A stretch of DNA of 64,000 nucleotides from Lapidilactobacillus achengensis (lineage in GTDB: Bacteria > Bacillota > Bacilli > Lactobacillales > Lactobacillaceae), in the NCBI RefSeq assembly GCF_003946655.1, contig NZ_RHOV01000004.1, positions 113,577 to 177,576 on the forward strand, in the 5' to 3' direction. A model generated the notes under the pieces. It was not told the DNA's origin and made no database searches. It saw only the letters and a program-made list of their open reading frames with translations. Of this stretch, positions 35,132 through 42,927 are shown piece by piece. Within the stretch, counting starts at the first letter, position 1, and every line of letters starts with the position of its first letter. Made by a program: the position numbers and the translations under genes.

Positions 35132-36154
35132 ATGAGTTTTAAAACATTACGGACGAAAAGCTTTGGCTATGCTTTTCTGATTACATTAAGTTGTTCCTTG
35201 TTAGGTAGTTTCCTGGGCAGTTTACCTTATTTATCAGTGATCGGCGCCTTGGTGCTGGCCCTGATTTTGGGGATGGTTTTTCAAGTATGGCCAGCCGCGG
35301 TTCAGGCCAGTAAGGCGGGCAATGGGTTGATCGCCAATAAATTTCTGCGTCTGGGGATCATTTTGCTAGGGTTCAAATTGAACCTGATCGAACTGGCCCA
35401 AGCCGGAGTCAAAACCATTGTTGTGGCGCTGATCATTGTCACGGGAACAATCAGTTTGACCTATTGGCTGGCGCGCAAATTTGGCGTTTCCCGGCAATTA
35501 GCGATCCTCGCGGCCTCGGGCACAGGTATTTGCGGCGCCGCGGCGGTGATGGGCATTTCACCGCAGATTCCTGCCGCTGACGGCGATGAAGCGCAAAAAC
35601 ATGATGACGAAGTGTTGGCGGTCGCAATCGTGGCGATTCTGGGCACGGTCTTCACCTTGATTGAGTTAGGATTACGCCCCTTGTTACAGATGACACCTAC
35701 CCAATTTGGCGTCATGGCCGGCGGGTCGCTTCATGAAATCGCCCATGCCGTCGCCACTGGGGGCGCTAATGGCCCGGTTTCGTTGAACACCGCGATTATC
35801 ATGAAATTGTCGCGGGTCTTGTTACTGGCGCCGGCGGCCTTGATCATCGGCATCTGGTATCAACGCCAAAGTAGCAGGACGAATGCCTCTTCTCGGAAAT
35901 TGCCGATTCCTTGGTTCATGCTGGGCTTTATTCTGGCTTCAGTTGCCGGGACATTTTTGCCGCTATCCAGCGCGGTTTTGGCCGGTTTAGTCAAGTTGGC
36001 CTATCTGGTGCTGGGCATGGCCATGGCCGCCTTGGGCATTAGCGTGAATTTCAAGGTCTTCTGGCGCAGCGGGCGCAAAGCCGTATTGGCCTGCCTCACC
36101 GGGTCCGTCTGCTTGTTGGCTTTCACGATCCTCGTCAGCAAACTCTTCTTCTAG
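35132..36154 (+). CDS. YeiH family (UPF0324) membrane transporter
   Basis: Polytopic inner-membrane protein (340 aa) with about ten hydrophobic segments, of the YeiH/UPF0324 family often described as putative sulfate or sulfonate exporters. Family landmarks: KFLRLGIILLGFKLNL, the ASGTGICGAAAVMG motif, HDDEVLAVAIVAILGT, GGSLHEIAHAVATGG, and the C-terminal GISVNFKVFWRSG. AAAGGAGAA precedes the ATG. The divergent LysR gene is likely its regulator. The transported compound is not proven for the family. Confidence 0.9.
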   Translation: MSFKTLRTKSFGYAFLITLSCSLLGSFLGSLPYLSVIGALVLALILGMVFQVWPAAVQASKAGNGLIANKFLRLGIILLGFKLNLIELAQAGVKTIVVALIIVTGTISLTYWLARKFGVSRQLAILAASGTGICGAAAVMGISPQIPAADGDEAQKHDDEVLAVAIVAILGTVFTLIELGLRPLLQMTPTQFGVMAGGSLHEIAHAVATGGANGPVSLNTAIIMKLSRVLLLAPAALIIGIWYQRQSSRTNASSRKLPIPWFMLGFILASVAGTFLPLSSAVLAGLVKLAYLVLGMAMAALGISVNFKVFWRSGRKAVLACLTGSVCLLAFTILVSKLFF

Positions 36155-36258
36155 CCAGGTCAGCCCGGTTTCTTTTTTCAAAAAGCGCTTGCAATTAGTC
36201 GGTACCTTGGCATAAGCTGGTGATAGTGCGCAACTATCTTTATTTGGGAGGAATCATT

Positions 36259-36903
36259 ATGCCGATTGTTTCACCTTCATTATTGGCCGCTGACTTATTC
36301 AAGCTGGGCGACCAGATCAAGCTCATCGAACAGACCGACGCCAGTTACTTACACGTGGACATTATGGATGGCCATTACGTCCCGAATATCAATTTCGGCG
36401 ATAAAATCGTTGGCGAATTGAAGCAACACACCGCGCTGACTTTGGATTGCCATATCATGGTCAACCAGCCCGAACAAGTGATCATGGACGTGGCGGCGGC
36501 CGGCGGAGATATTCTCACGTTTCATCCAGAAACGTCCGCCCATCCTTACCGCCTGATCCAAGAAATCCAGCGCCTAGGCAAAAAAGCCGGGATCGCCTTT
36601 GACCCCGGGATCGCCCTGAGCACCTATGCCGACTTGTTGCCATTGGTCGACCAAGTATTGGTCATGACCGTCAGCCCTGGCTTTGGCGGCCAGAGCTTCC
36701 TGCCAGCGATGGTGGAAAAAGTCGCCGCCGCGAAACAGCTCCGCGAGGACAACGACTACCATTACGACATCGAAGTTGACGGCGGCGTCAACGCCGACAC
36801 CGGTCAACAATGTGTCACGGCCGGCGCTAATGTCTTGGTCGCGGGCTCCTACGTGTTTAAAGGCGAGATTGCTGAACGGATTGAATCGTTGACGCGTTTG
36901 TAA
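36259..36903 (+). CDS. rpe: Ribulose-phosphate 3-epimerase
   Basis: TIM-barrel enzyme (214 aa) interconverting ribulose-5-phosphate and xylulose-5-phosphate. Landmarks: VSPSLLAADLFKL, YLHVDIMDGHYVPN with the metal-binding residues, LDCHIMVNQPE, MTVSPGFGGQSF and EVDGGVN, GANVLVAGSYVF at the C-terminus. ATG 36259 follows GGGAGGAA; the longer frame from 36220 is not needed. It supplies xylulose-5-phosphate for phosphoketolase. AAAAGCGCTTGCAA at 36180-36193 is a weak cre-like palindrome upstream. A terminator follows directly, beyond which base composition drops. Confidence 0.96.
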   Translation: MPIVSPSLLAADLFKLGDQIKLIEQTDASYLHVDIMDGHYVPNINFGDKIVGELKQHTALTLDCHIMVNQPEQVIMDVAAAGGDILTFHPETSAHPYRLIQEIQRLGKKAGIAFDPGIALSTYADLLPLVDQVLVMTVSPGFGGQSFLPAMVEKVAAAKQLREDNDYHYDIEVDGGVNADTGQQCVTAGANVLVAGSYVFKGEIAERIESLTRL

Positions 36904-36908
36904 ATTGG

Positions 36909-36940
36909 AAAAAAGTATGGTCAAGAGATCATACTTTTTT
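36909..36940 (+). terminator. Terminator after rpe
   Basis: AAAAAGTATG pairs with CATACTTTTT around a 10-base loop; T on one side and A on the other, so it can act on both strands. It marks the left edge of the AT-rich island. Confidence 0.85.
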
Positions 36941-37033
36941 ATTTTGAGCCGCGTTTTGAAAACGCTTTAAAAGTTTATGCTAAAAAAGGCGAAATGTTAT
37001 TGACCAAACATTCAAATTATGCAATAATGCATA

Positions 37034-37112
37034 TGTAACCGGTTACTTGGTCCAAGTGGTATTCATAATTCGAAAACACAAATTTTTTTAGTAAAATGTG
37101 TAATCGGTTCCA
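37034..37112 (+). promoter_or_regulatory. Paired LacI/CcpA-type operators before the island operon
   Basis: Two boxes: TGTAACCGGTTACT (37034-37047, with the 12-base perfect palindrome GTAACCGGTTAC) and TGTAATCGGTTCCA (37099-37112). Each matches the cre consensus at 13 of 14 positions. Since the operon carries its own LacI gene, and both boxes share TGTAAYCGGTT, they may be its operators rather than CcpA sites. Confidence 0.72.
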
Positions 37113-37135
37113 CATTTCGAAAGGAGCCTAATATA

Positions 37136-38404
37136 TTGAAAAAAATAAAAATCGGTTTCTTGCCTTACCAACTATATTTGATTCTCTTGGCGTCTTATAT
37201 ATTTCTTTCGCTTAATCACATGATTCCAAATGATTTAATGGGAGCCATTGGCGTATTAATGGTCTTTTCATTAATCTTAGAGGAAATTGGAAGACATATC
37301 CCTCTTGTTAGGACGCTTGGAGGCAAGGTATTAGTTGTCACGTTTCTACCATCGTTTCTAGTTTATAAGAAATGGCTTCCAAACGATTCAGTTCAAATAA
37401 TTAACGAATTCATGGATAATACAAACTTTTTGATGCTGTTCATTGTCTTTATCGTTGTTGGAAGCATGATTAGTATGAGTCGTGAGGTATTGATTAAATC
37501 TGCTTCAAAGATAATCGTTGCCCTGCTGACCTCTCAAATAATGGGTATCATTGTTGGCTGCGTTGTTGCCGTATTATTAGGTTTTGATCTGAAACATGCT
37601 TTTTTCTTTATTGTCGTGCCAGTTATGGCCGGAGGTGTTGGTGAAGGCGCACTGCCATTGTCCATAGGGTATTCAGCAGCCTTCGGATTATCGCAAGGTG
37701 ATGTGTTTGCACAACTACTACCATGTGTCTTTATGGGTGGCTTGATTGGCGTAGTTTATGCGGGGTTACTTAATCAATTAGGATTGAGACGAAATGATTT
37801 GACAGGGTTCGGTGTGCTCGTAAGGGATACCACTTCAAATTCGCTCTCTGGAGAGAGCAAGAATGAAATGCCACATAAACTTGAGTATACACTTAGCGCG
37901 GCAACACTTGCGATTAGCATCTACTTCCTCTCAATTCTCTTGAAAAAATTTATTGGCTTACCTGTTCCAATTGTCGTTCTATTACTCGTGATTGCCATCA
38001 AGATACTGAATTTAGTTCCGAAAGAGATTGAGGTGGGAAGTGTTGATTTATATAGATTCACGGTGACTGCGATTTCGCCATTATTACTATTTGGCGTTGG
38101 GGTATCAATGACCCCGTGGGAAGATCTGATTAAGGTGTTTTCGGATTTTCGAATTGTTATTGTCTTATTCACAGTTGTTACTACGATCGTCATTGTTGGC
38201 TTCTTTATGGGGAGGCTGACTGGGTTAAATGAGATTGATTCAGCAATAGTTATGTCATGTTGTAGCGGACAAGGAGGAACAGGAGCACTAGCAATCCTAG
38301 CGGCTGGAGAGCGTATGCAGCTGATGCCATTTGCACAGGTGTCTGTTCGAATTGGAGGTGCCCTGGTAGTAATGCTAGCACTTAGCCTTGCGCGACTATT
38401 CTAG
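37136..38404 (+). CDS. 2-hydroxycarboxylate transporter (2HCT) family protein
   Basis: Secondary transporter (422 aa, 11 or so helices) of the 2HCT family, which includes citrate carrier CitS/CitP and malate carrier MleP. The two family signatures are both present: GGVGEGALPLSIGYS in the first half and GQGGTGALAILAA in the second, marking the two re-entrant loops. The start is TTG 37136 after AAAGGAG. It is the first gene of the AT-rich island and lies behind two operator-like boxes. In its new setting (sugar ABC importer and ADP-ribosylglycohydrolase-like enzymes) its substrate is unclear; it could exchange an organic acid released from, or needed with, the imported compound. Third operator box 38428-38441 lies after it. 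Confidence 0.9.
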   Translation: MKKIKIGFLPYQLYLILLASYIFLSLNHMIPNDLMGAIGVLMVFSLILEEIGRHIPLVRTLGGKVLVVTFLPSFLVYKKWLPNDSVQIINEFMDNTNFLMLFIVFIVVGSMISMSREVLIKSASKIIVALLTSQIMGIIVGCVVAVLLGFDLKHAFFFIVVPVMAGGVGEGALPLSIGYSAAFGLSQGDVFAQLLPCVFMGGLIGVVYAGLLNQLGLRRNDLTGFGVLVRDTTSNSLSGESKNEMPHKLEYTLSAATLAISIYFLSILLKKFIGLPVPIVVLLLVIAIKILNLVPKEIEVGSVDLYRFTVTAISPLLLFGVGVSMTPWEDLIKVFSDFRIVIVLFTVVTTIVIVGFFMGRLTGLNEIDSAIVMSCCSGQGGTGALAILAAGERMQLMPFAQVSVRIGGALVVMLALSLARLF

Positions 38405-38427
38405 GATTAAGTTATTCTGGAACGATA

Positions 38428-38441
38428 TGTAATCGGTTAAA
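38428..38441 (+). promoter_or_regulatory. Third LacI/CcpA-type operator, before the ABC genes
   Basis: TGTAATCGGTTAAA shares TGTAAYCGGTT with the two boxes at 37034 and 37099. It lies between the 2HCT gene and the first permease gene, so the ABC-enzyme part may have its own controlled start. Confidence 0.6.
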
Positions 38442-38468
38442 AAGGCTATATGATGAGGAGAGTTGAGT

Positions 38469-39371
38469 ATGGGTATTAGGGGAAAGATGAAGTTCATCAA
38501 GAGTAATTGGTTGTTATATGTGTTTTTGATTCCAGGGCTGGTTTATTTTGCGTTTTTTAGAGTTTGGCCGTTGATTGGAATGAAGCTTGCTTTTGAGGAT
38601 TATAGGATTATCGGCGAGAATACTTTCGCAGGCTTGAAGTATTTTCGAATGCTTTTCAGCTCACCGACGTTCTTGTCTGTCTTAAAGAATACGGTTATTA
38701 TCAGCTCCATGAAAATTATTTTTGTTTTTCCAATTCCAATAATCCTGGCTTTTATGTTGAACAGCAATCCATTTCGTGGATTGCGCAAAGGCGTTCAATC
38801 AATGATATATCTTCCCCATTTTCTTTCCTGGGTGGTTATTGCAGGCATTTGGATTAGTCTCCTGAATCCATCATCTGGTGGGTTTAACAATCTGCTAAAC
38901 ATTTTCCATCTTCCGTCAATGGATTTTATGACGCAAAAAGGTTCTATTAGGTGGGTACTTGTCTTTTCCGAAATGTGGCGAAGTGCTGGGTGGGATTCAA
39001 TCATCTATCTTGCTGCAATAATGAAAATTAGTCCGTCATTGTATGAAGCGGCTTACATGGATGGGGCAAATTCTTTGCAACAAACTATCCATATAACATT
39101 GCCAGAATTAAGAAATACAATTATCACTGTCTTTATTTTGAATTTAGGGTTCTTTATGAATGCGGGCTTTGATCAGGTATTCAACTTCATGAACAATTCA
39201 GTAATCAGTGTTGTTGATATCTTGGACACATATGTTTATCGAATTGGGCTTCAAAACGGCCAATATTCGATTGCGACGGCAGCAAGCCTCTTTAAAGGGT
39301 TGATCGGTATGGTCCTTATCCTAGGAACACACTTCACATCTAAAAAAATTACTGGAAAGGGTGTCTGGTAA
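38469..39371 (+). CDS. ABC transporter permease (LplB type)
   Basis: Membrane subunit of a carbohydrate-type ABC importer (300 aa, six helices). The N-terminus LLYVFLIPGLVYFAFFRVWP and the cytoplasmic loop EAAYMDGANSLQQTIHITLP (the EAA motif that docks the ATPase) are typical of the LplB/YtcP group. ATG 38469 follows GAGGAGA. Its TAA overlaps the ATG of the next permease (TAATG). The group is best known for import of complex sugars and glycosides. No ATPase gene is in the operon. Confidence 0.93.
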   Translation: MGIRGKMKFIKSNWLLYVFLIPGLVYFAFFRVWPLIGMKLAFEDYRIIGENTFAGLKYFRMLFSSPTFLSVLKNTVIISSMKIIFVFPIPIILAFMLNSNPFRGLRKGVQSMIYLPHFLSWVVIAGIWISLLNPSSGGFNNLLNIFHLPSMDFMTQKGSIRWVLVFSEMWRSAGWDSIIYLAAIMKISPSLYEAAYMDGANSLQQTIHITLPELRNTIITVFILNLGFFMNAGFDQVFNFMNNSVISVVDILDTYVYRIGLQNGQYSIATAASLFKGLIGMVLILGTHFTSKKITGKGVW

Positions 39372-40258
39372 TGGTAAGAAGAAATAGAAAATCTCTTGGC
39401 GTAATTATTAACTCAATCATTCTATTACTGATCGCAGCGTGTATGGTTATTCCAATCTTGAATATCCTTGCCCAATCATTGACGAGTCCTGACAGAATGC
39501 AAGATTTATCGGGTTTGAGTATCATCCCTAAAGGGTTCACGTTCCAAAACTATCAAATATTATTTTCAAATCCTCAAGTGACGAGAAGTATATTTATTTC
39601 AATATTTTTGACTGTTTGTGGTACTGCCTTAAGTCTGTTCTTAACTGCAATTACGGCTTATGTTTTAACCAGACCGTCCTTTGTTGGAAAGAACTTCTTC
39701 ATGATAATGCTAATTATCTTTATGGTTTTCGAACCTGGGTTAGTACAGGAATATTTCGTTGTTAAGGACCTTGGCTTGATAAATTCGTTATGGTCAATTA
39801 TCTTGTATCGCACAATTGACGTGTATTACCTAATTATTCTCATGCGTTTCTTTGAAGAAATTCCTGAGTCCATCATGGAATCGGCGGATATTGACGGTGC
39901 AGGACATTTTACTAAATTTACAAAAATTGTGCTTCCACTTTCGAAAACGGCGATGGCGACGATGGGACTCTTCTATGGTGTATTTCGGTGGAATGAATAC
40001 TTTAGAGCTTCTATTTACATCAACGACCCAAGCAAGTGGCCACTTCAAGTGTTGATGCGTCAATTTGTTGTTTTAAACGATAACTCATCGATGATGAACT
40101 CGTCCGGAGCACTCTCAGCCGAGGTGCTAAAGAGCATTGATTTCAATTCATTAAAGGCTGGCACTATTATTGTTTCAATTATTCCATTGATTCTGCTTTA
40201 TCCGTTTGTTCTGAAATTCTTTACTGAAGGGACGATGGATGGAGGCGTGAAAGAGTAA
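39371..40258 (+). CDS. ABC transporter permease (YtcP/LplC type)
   Basis: Second permease of the importer (295 aa, six helices), with the EAA-type loop reading ESADIDGAGHFTKFTKIVLP. Start ATG overlaps the stop of the preceding gene by one base, a sign of translational coupling. It is the usual partner of LplB-type permeases. Confidence 0.93.
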   Translation: MVRRNRKSLGVIINSIILLLIAACMVIPILNILAQSLTSPDRMQDLSGLSIIPKGFTFQNYQILFSNPQVTRSIFISIFLTVCGTALSLFLTAITAYVLTRPSFVGKNFFMIMLIIFMVFEPGLVQEYFVVKDLGLINSLWSIILYRTIDVYYLIILMRFFEEIPESIMESADIDGAGHFTKFTKIVLPLSKTAMATMGLFYGVFRWNEYFRASIYINDPSKWPLQVLMRQFVVLNDNSSMMNSSGALSAEVLKSIDFNSLKAGTIIVSIIPLILLYPFVLKFFTEGTMDGGVKE

Positions 40259-40297
40259 GTTGTTTAATACTGGGCTAATAAAAAAGGAGAAATAAAA

Positions 40298-41752
40298 ATG
40301 AAAAAAACACTTGTTACTCTATTTGCTCTGGGTAGTCTCTTCTTTGCCGGAGGTTGTTCTAAAAAGGCTGCAACAGATGATACGAGTTCTAAAAATGGAA
40401 CGGTTGAGTTAAAAATTGCGTATAAAGACGACAATGCAAGTAATAAGAACGCCACCAAGTATTATAAAAAATTAAGTCAAATATTGAAGAAACAAGGTGT
40501 TAATGTTTCGTTTAAAGTTGTCGATTTACCAAGCGAAGGGTACGCCGATAAACTGAATTTACAGATTTCAGGTGGGGATATTCCAGATTTGATTTATTTT
40601 CAAGGTGGAGATTCTGCATTTGCTGAACAAGGAATCTTGGAAGATTTGAGACCGTATATTAAGAAGTCCAAATATGTCAAGAATATTATGACCGATATTA
40701 ATAAGGCTAGAATTGAGAACTATCCATACCTACTTTGGATCAAGCCTGCTACCGCATCTGTCCCAGTGGTTAAAGAAAGTGAATTAACTCAGGTTGATGG
40801 GTATGAAGACTTGGTCAAATCTCCAACAGTTGAAAACTATCAGAAACTATTAACTCAACTTATCGGGAAAAAGGATGGCAAAGGAAATCAAGTTAAGTTT
40901 GGTATTACGACTTCAGGAACCACACAAGAATTAGATAGCATCTTTGACATGGCGTTTGGTAATAATAAGACTTGGATCAAAAATAACGGGAAATATATGT
41001 ACAAACGAGTTTCCAAAAATGAGAAGAATAAGCTAAGCTTCTACAAGCAACTATTTGATGATGGAATTCTAGATAATGAGTTCCTCACTAAGAAGTGGGA
41101 TACCAAAGAACAAGCTTTCTACGATGGTGCGTCTGGTTCGATTTTGGGAACGTCAGGAAAAGTTATTGATTTATACGAAAATAAAGTAAATCAGTTGTCA
41201 AATGATAAACTAGTAGTTCTTCCGGCGGCAAGCGGTGATTACCAAGGTTTTGGTGCTACAGATCTTTCCAAAGAAACCAGAGGGATGGCAATTTCTAGTC
41301 AGTCAAAACACAAAGATTTGGCGTTTAAGGTTTTGGACTATCTTGGAAGTCCAGAAGGGCAATTACTTGATCGATTTGGTTTTGAGGGTGAACAGTATAC
41401 AATCAGCGGTGATGAGCTCACATTGACTGATAAGGCAGCCGATTGGTATGCACGGTTCTGGGAACCAAGGAAGATCGATATTCCATACGAACTCAAGAAA
41501 CCAGTATTAAGCAAGGTTGCTGAAAGCTCGTATGATGAAGTGGAAGAATATTATACACCGGATAATGCTTTTATCATGCCTGATGAATTGATTACTAAAT
41601 GGGACGCGACTGAAAATCTTTACCTTGAATTTGCGGCTGATGTAATAACGGGCAAGAAGAGTATTGATAAGTTTGATGATTTTGTTAAGGATTGGAATAG
41701 TGCAGGTGGTAAGGAAGTAACAGCATACGCAAATAAGACAATTAAGGAATGA
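40298..41752 (+). CDS. ABC transporter substrate-binding lipoprotein (LplA type)
   Basis: Extracellular solute-binding lipoprotein (484 aa). The signal sequence ends with the lipobox FFAGGC-S, so the cysteine near residue 22 is lipidated. The body is of the long LplA/family 1 type (GGDIPDLIYFQGGD, LEDLRPYIKKSKYVKN, SPEGQLLDRFGFEGEQY). AAAGGAGA precedes the ATG. Such proteins bind oligosaccharides or glycosides. Its stop codon overlaps the possible ATG at 41749 of the next gene. Confidence 0.93.
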   Translation: MKKTLVTLFALGSLFFAGGCSKKAATDDTSSKNGTVELKIAYKDDNASNKNATKYYKKLSQILKKQGVNVSFKVVDLPSEGYADKLNLQISGGDIPDLIYFQGGDSAFAEQGILEDLRPYIKKSKYVKNIMTDINKARIENYPYLLWIKPATASVPVVKESELTQVDGYEDLVKSPTVENYQKLLTQLIGKKDGKGNQVKFGITTSGTTQELDSIFDMAFGNNKTWIKNNGKYMYKRVSKNEKNKLSFYKQLFDDGILDNEFLTKKWDTKEQAFYDGASGSILGTSGKVIDLYENKVNQLSNDKLVVLPAASGDYQGFGATDLSKETRGMAISSQSKHKDLAFKVLDYLGSPEGQLLDRFGFEGEQYTISGDELTLTDKAADWYARFWEPRKIDIPYELKKPVLSKVAESSYDEVEEYYTPDNAFIMPDELITKWDATENLYLEFAADVITGKKSIDKFDDFVKDWNSAGGKEVTAYANKTIKE

Positions 41753-41757
41753 GCATA

Positions 41758-42927
41758 ATGGAATTCAAGAAGAAGGTATTAGGTGTTCTATTCGGGACCG
41801 CATATGGTGATGCTCTTGGCGCAGTGGTAGAGAAACTATCAGCTGAAGAAATTCGAGAACAGTATGGAAAGGTTACCGATCTGCGAACCAAATGGTACAA
41901 ATCCGATTATTCTCCTGAAGCCAGACTAAATCGAATGCGTGGATATGGTGTCATTACTGATGACACATTGATGACAATGGCCTTGGCTGAGACTTATCTT
42001 GTTAAACAGCGACATATTGATTGCTGGGATATGCGAGATGAGTTTGTCAGGCAGATTGTTTATACAAAACGCTATATTCCTGAATTCAAGAGGCAGGCCT
42101 ATATTCAGGATAGACTATTCTACCCAGAGAAATATATTTTCCAACGCCATATTCTAGCAAACTGTGAACCTAGAGAGGGCGGAATAGGGAACATGGTTAA
42201 CTGCGGCGCAGCGATGTATATCGCTCCAATCGGCATTGTTAACGCGGGAAATCCCCAAAATGCATATAATGAAGCGATTCTGTTTGCTTGTGGACATCAA
42301 GTTAGTTATGGACTTGAGGCGGCGGGGGTGCTCGCGGCTTGTGTTGCAGAGGCAATGCTGGATGACGCCACCATTGATTCAGTGATTCAAACAGCACTTC
42401 GCTTTGCTAAAGATGGCACCAAGGCGGCCATTTCTGCAGTGATTGAAACAGTTAAATCGCTGGAGCAGGATCAGATTCCCGTAACCGATGAATTGGCCGT
42501 TGTGAAATTACATGAAGCGTTGAAGTTATTCTCGCCAATGGGTGATGATGTGGCTAATCGTGAGGATAAACTAAATAAAGTAACAACCTATTATTCGCCT
42601 TCTAGAGTTTATAGTATTGAAGAACTCCCGATTGCGCTTGGCTTTCTGAAGTTGGGGAAGGGCGACTTTAATAAGAGCATTATTGCAGGAATTAACTCTG
42701 GGCGTGATACCGATTCAATTGGTGTGATGATTGCAGTGATTTGCGGTGCTCTATATGGTGATAGCATTATTTCTAATCAAGATAAATTACTTCTCGAAGA
42801 AGTTAACAAACAAAACTTTGAAGATGTGGCTGAGTCATTCTCTGAAGTTGCAAGTAAAATTATTTCAGATGATGTCAAAACCGCATTGCAGCAACAACAA
42901 TTATTAGGATTGGAGATTGGCAGATAA
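41758..42927 (+). CDS. ADP-ribosylglycohydrolase-fold enzyme 1
   Basis: All-helical enzyme of the ADP-ribosylglycohydrolase (ARH/DraG) fold (389 aa). The opening VLGVLFGTAYGDALGAVVEK, the metal-site motif ITDDTLMTMALAE and the second metal motif NSGRDTDSIGVMIAV with GALYG are complete, so two-metal hydrolysis is expected. I prefer ATG 41758, nine bases after AAGGA, over ATG 41749, which abuts it. ARH enzymes cut N- or O-glycosidic bonds at the anomeric carbon of ribose. No signal peptide: it works in the cytoplasm. The setting behind a sugar importer and before a second ARH-like enzyme suggests a catabolic role on an imported ribosylated compound instead of protein de-ADP-ribosylation. Confidence 0.9.
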   Translation: MEFKKKVLGVLFGTAYGDALGAVVEKLSAEEIREQYGKVTDLRTKWYKSDYSPEARLNRMRGYGVITDDTLMTMALAETYLVKQRHIDCWDMRDEFVRQIVYTKRYIPEFKRQAYIQDRLFYPEKYIFQRHILANCEPREGGIGNMVNCGAAMYIAPIGIVNAGNPQNAYNEAILFACGHQVSYGLEAAGVLAACVAEAMLDDATIDSVIQTALRFAKDGTKAAISAVIETVKSLEQDQIPVTDELAVVKLHEALKLFSPMGDDVANREDKLNKVTTYYSPSRVYSIEELPIALGFLKLGKGDFNKSIIAGINSGRDTDSIGVMIAVICGALYGDSIISNQDKLLLEEVNKQNFEDVAESFSEVASKIISDDVKTALQQQQLLGLEIGR

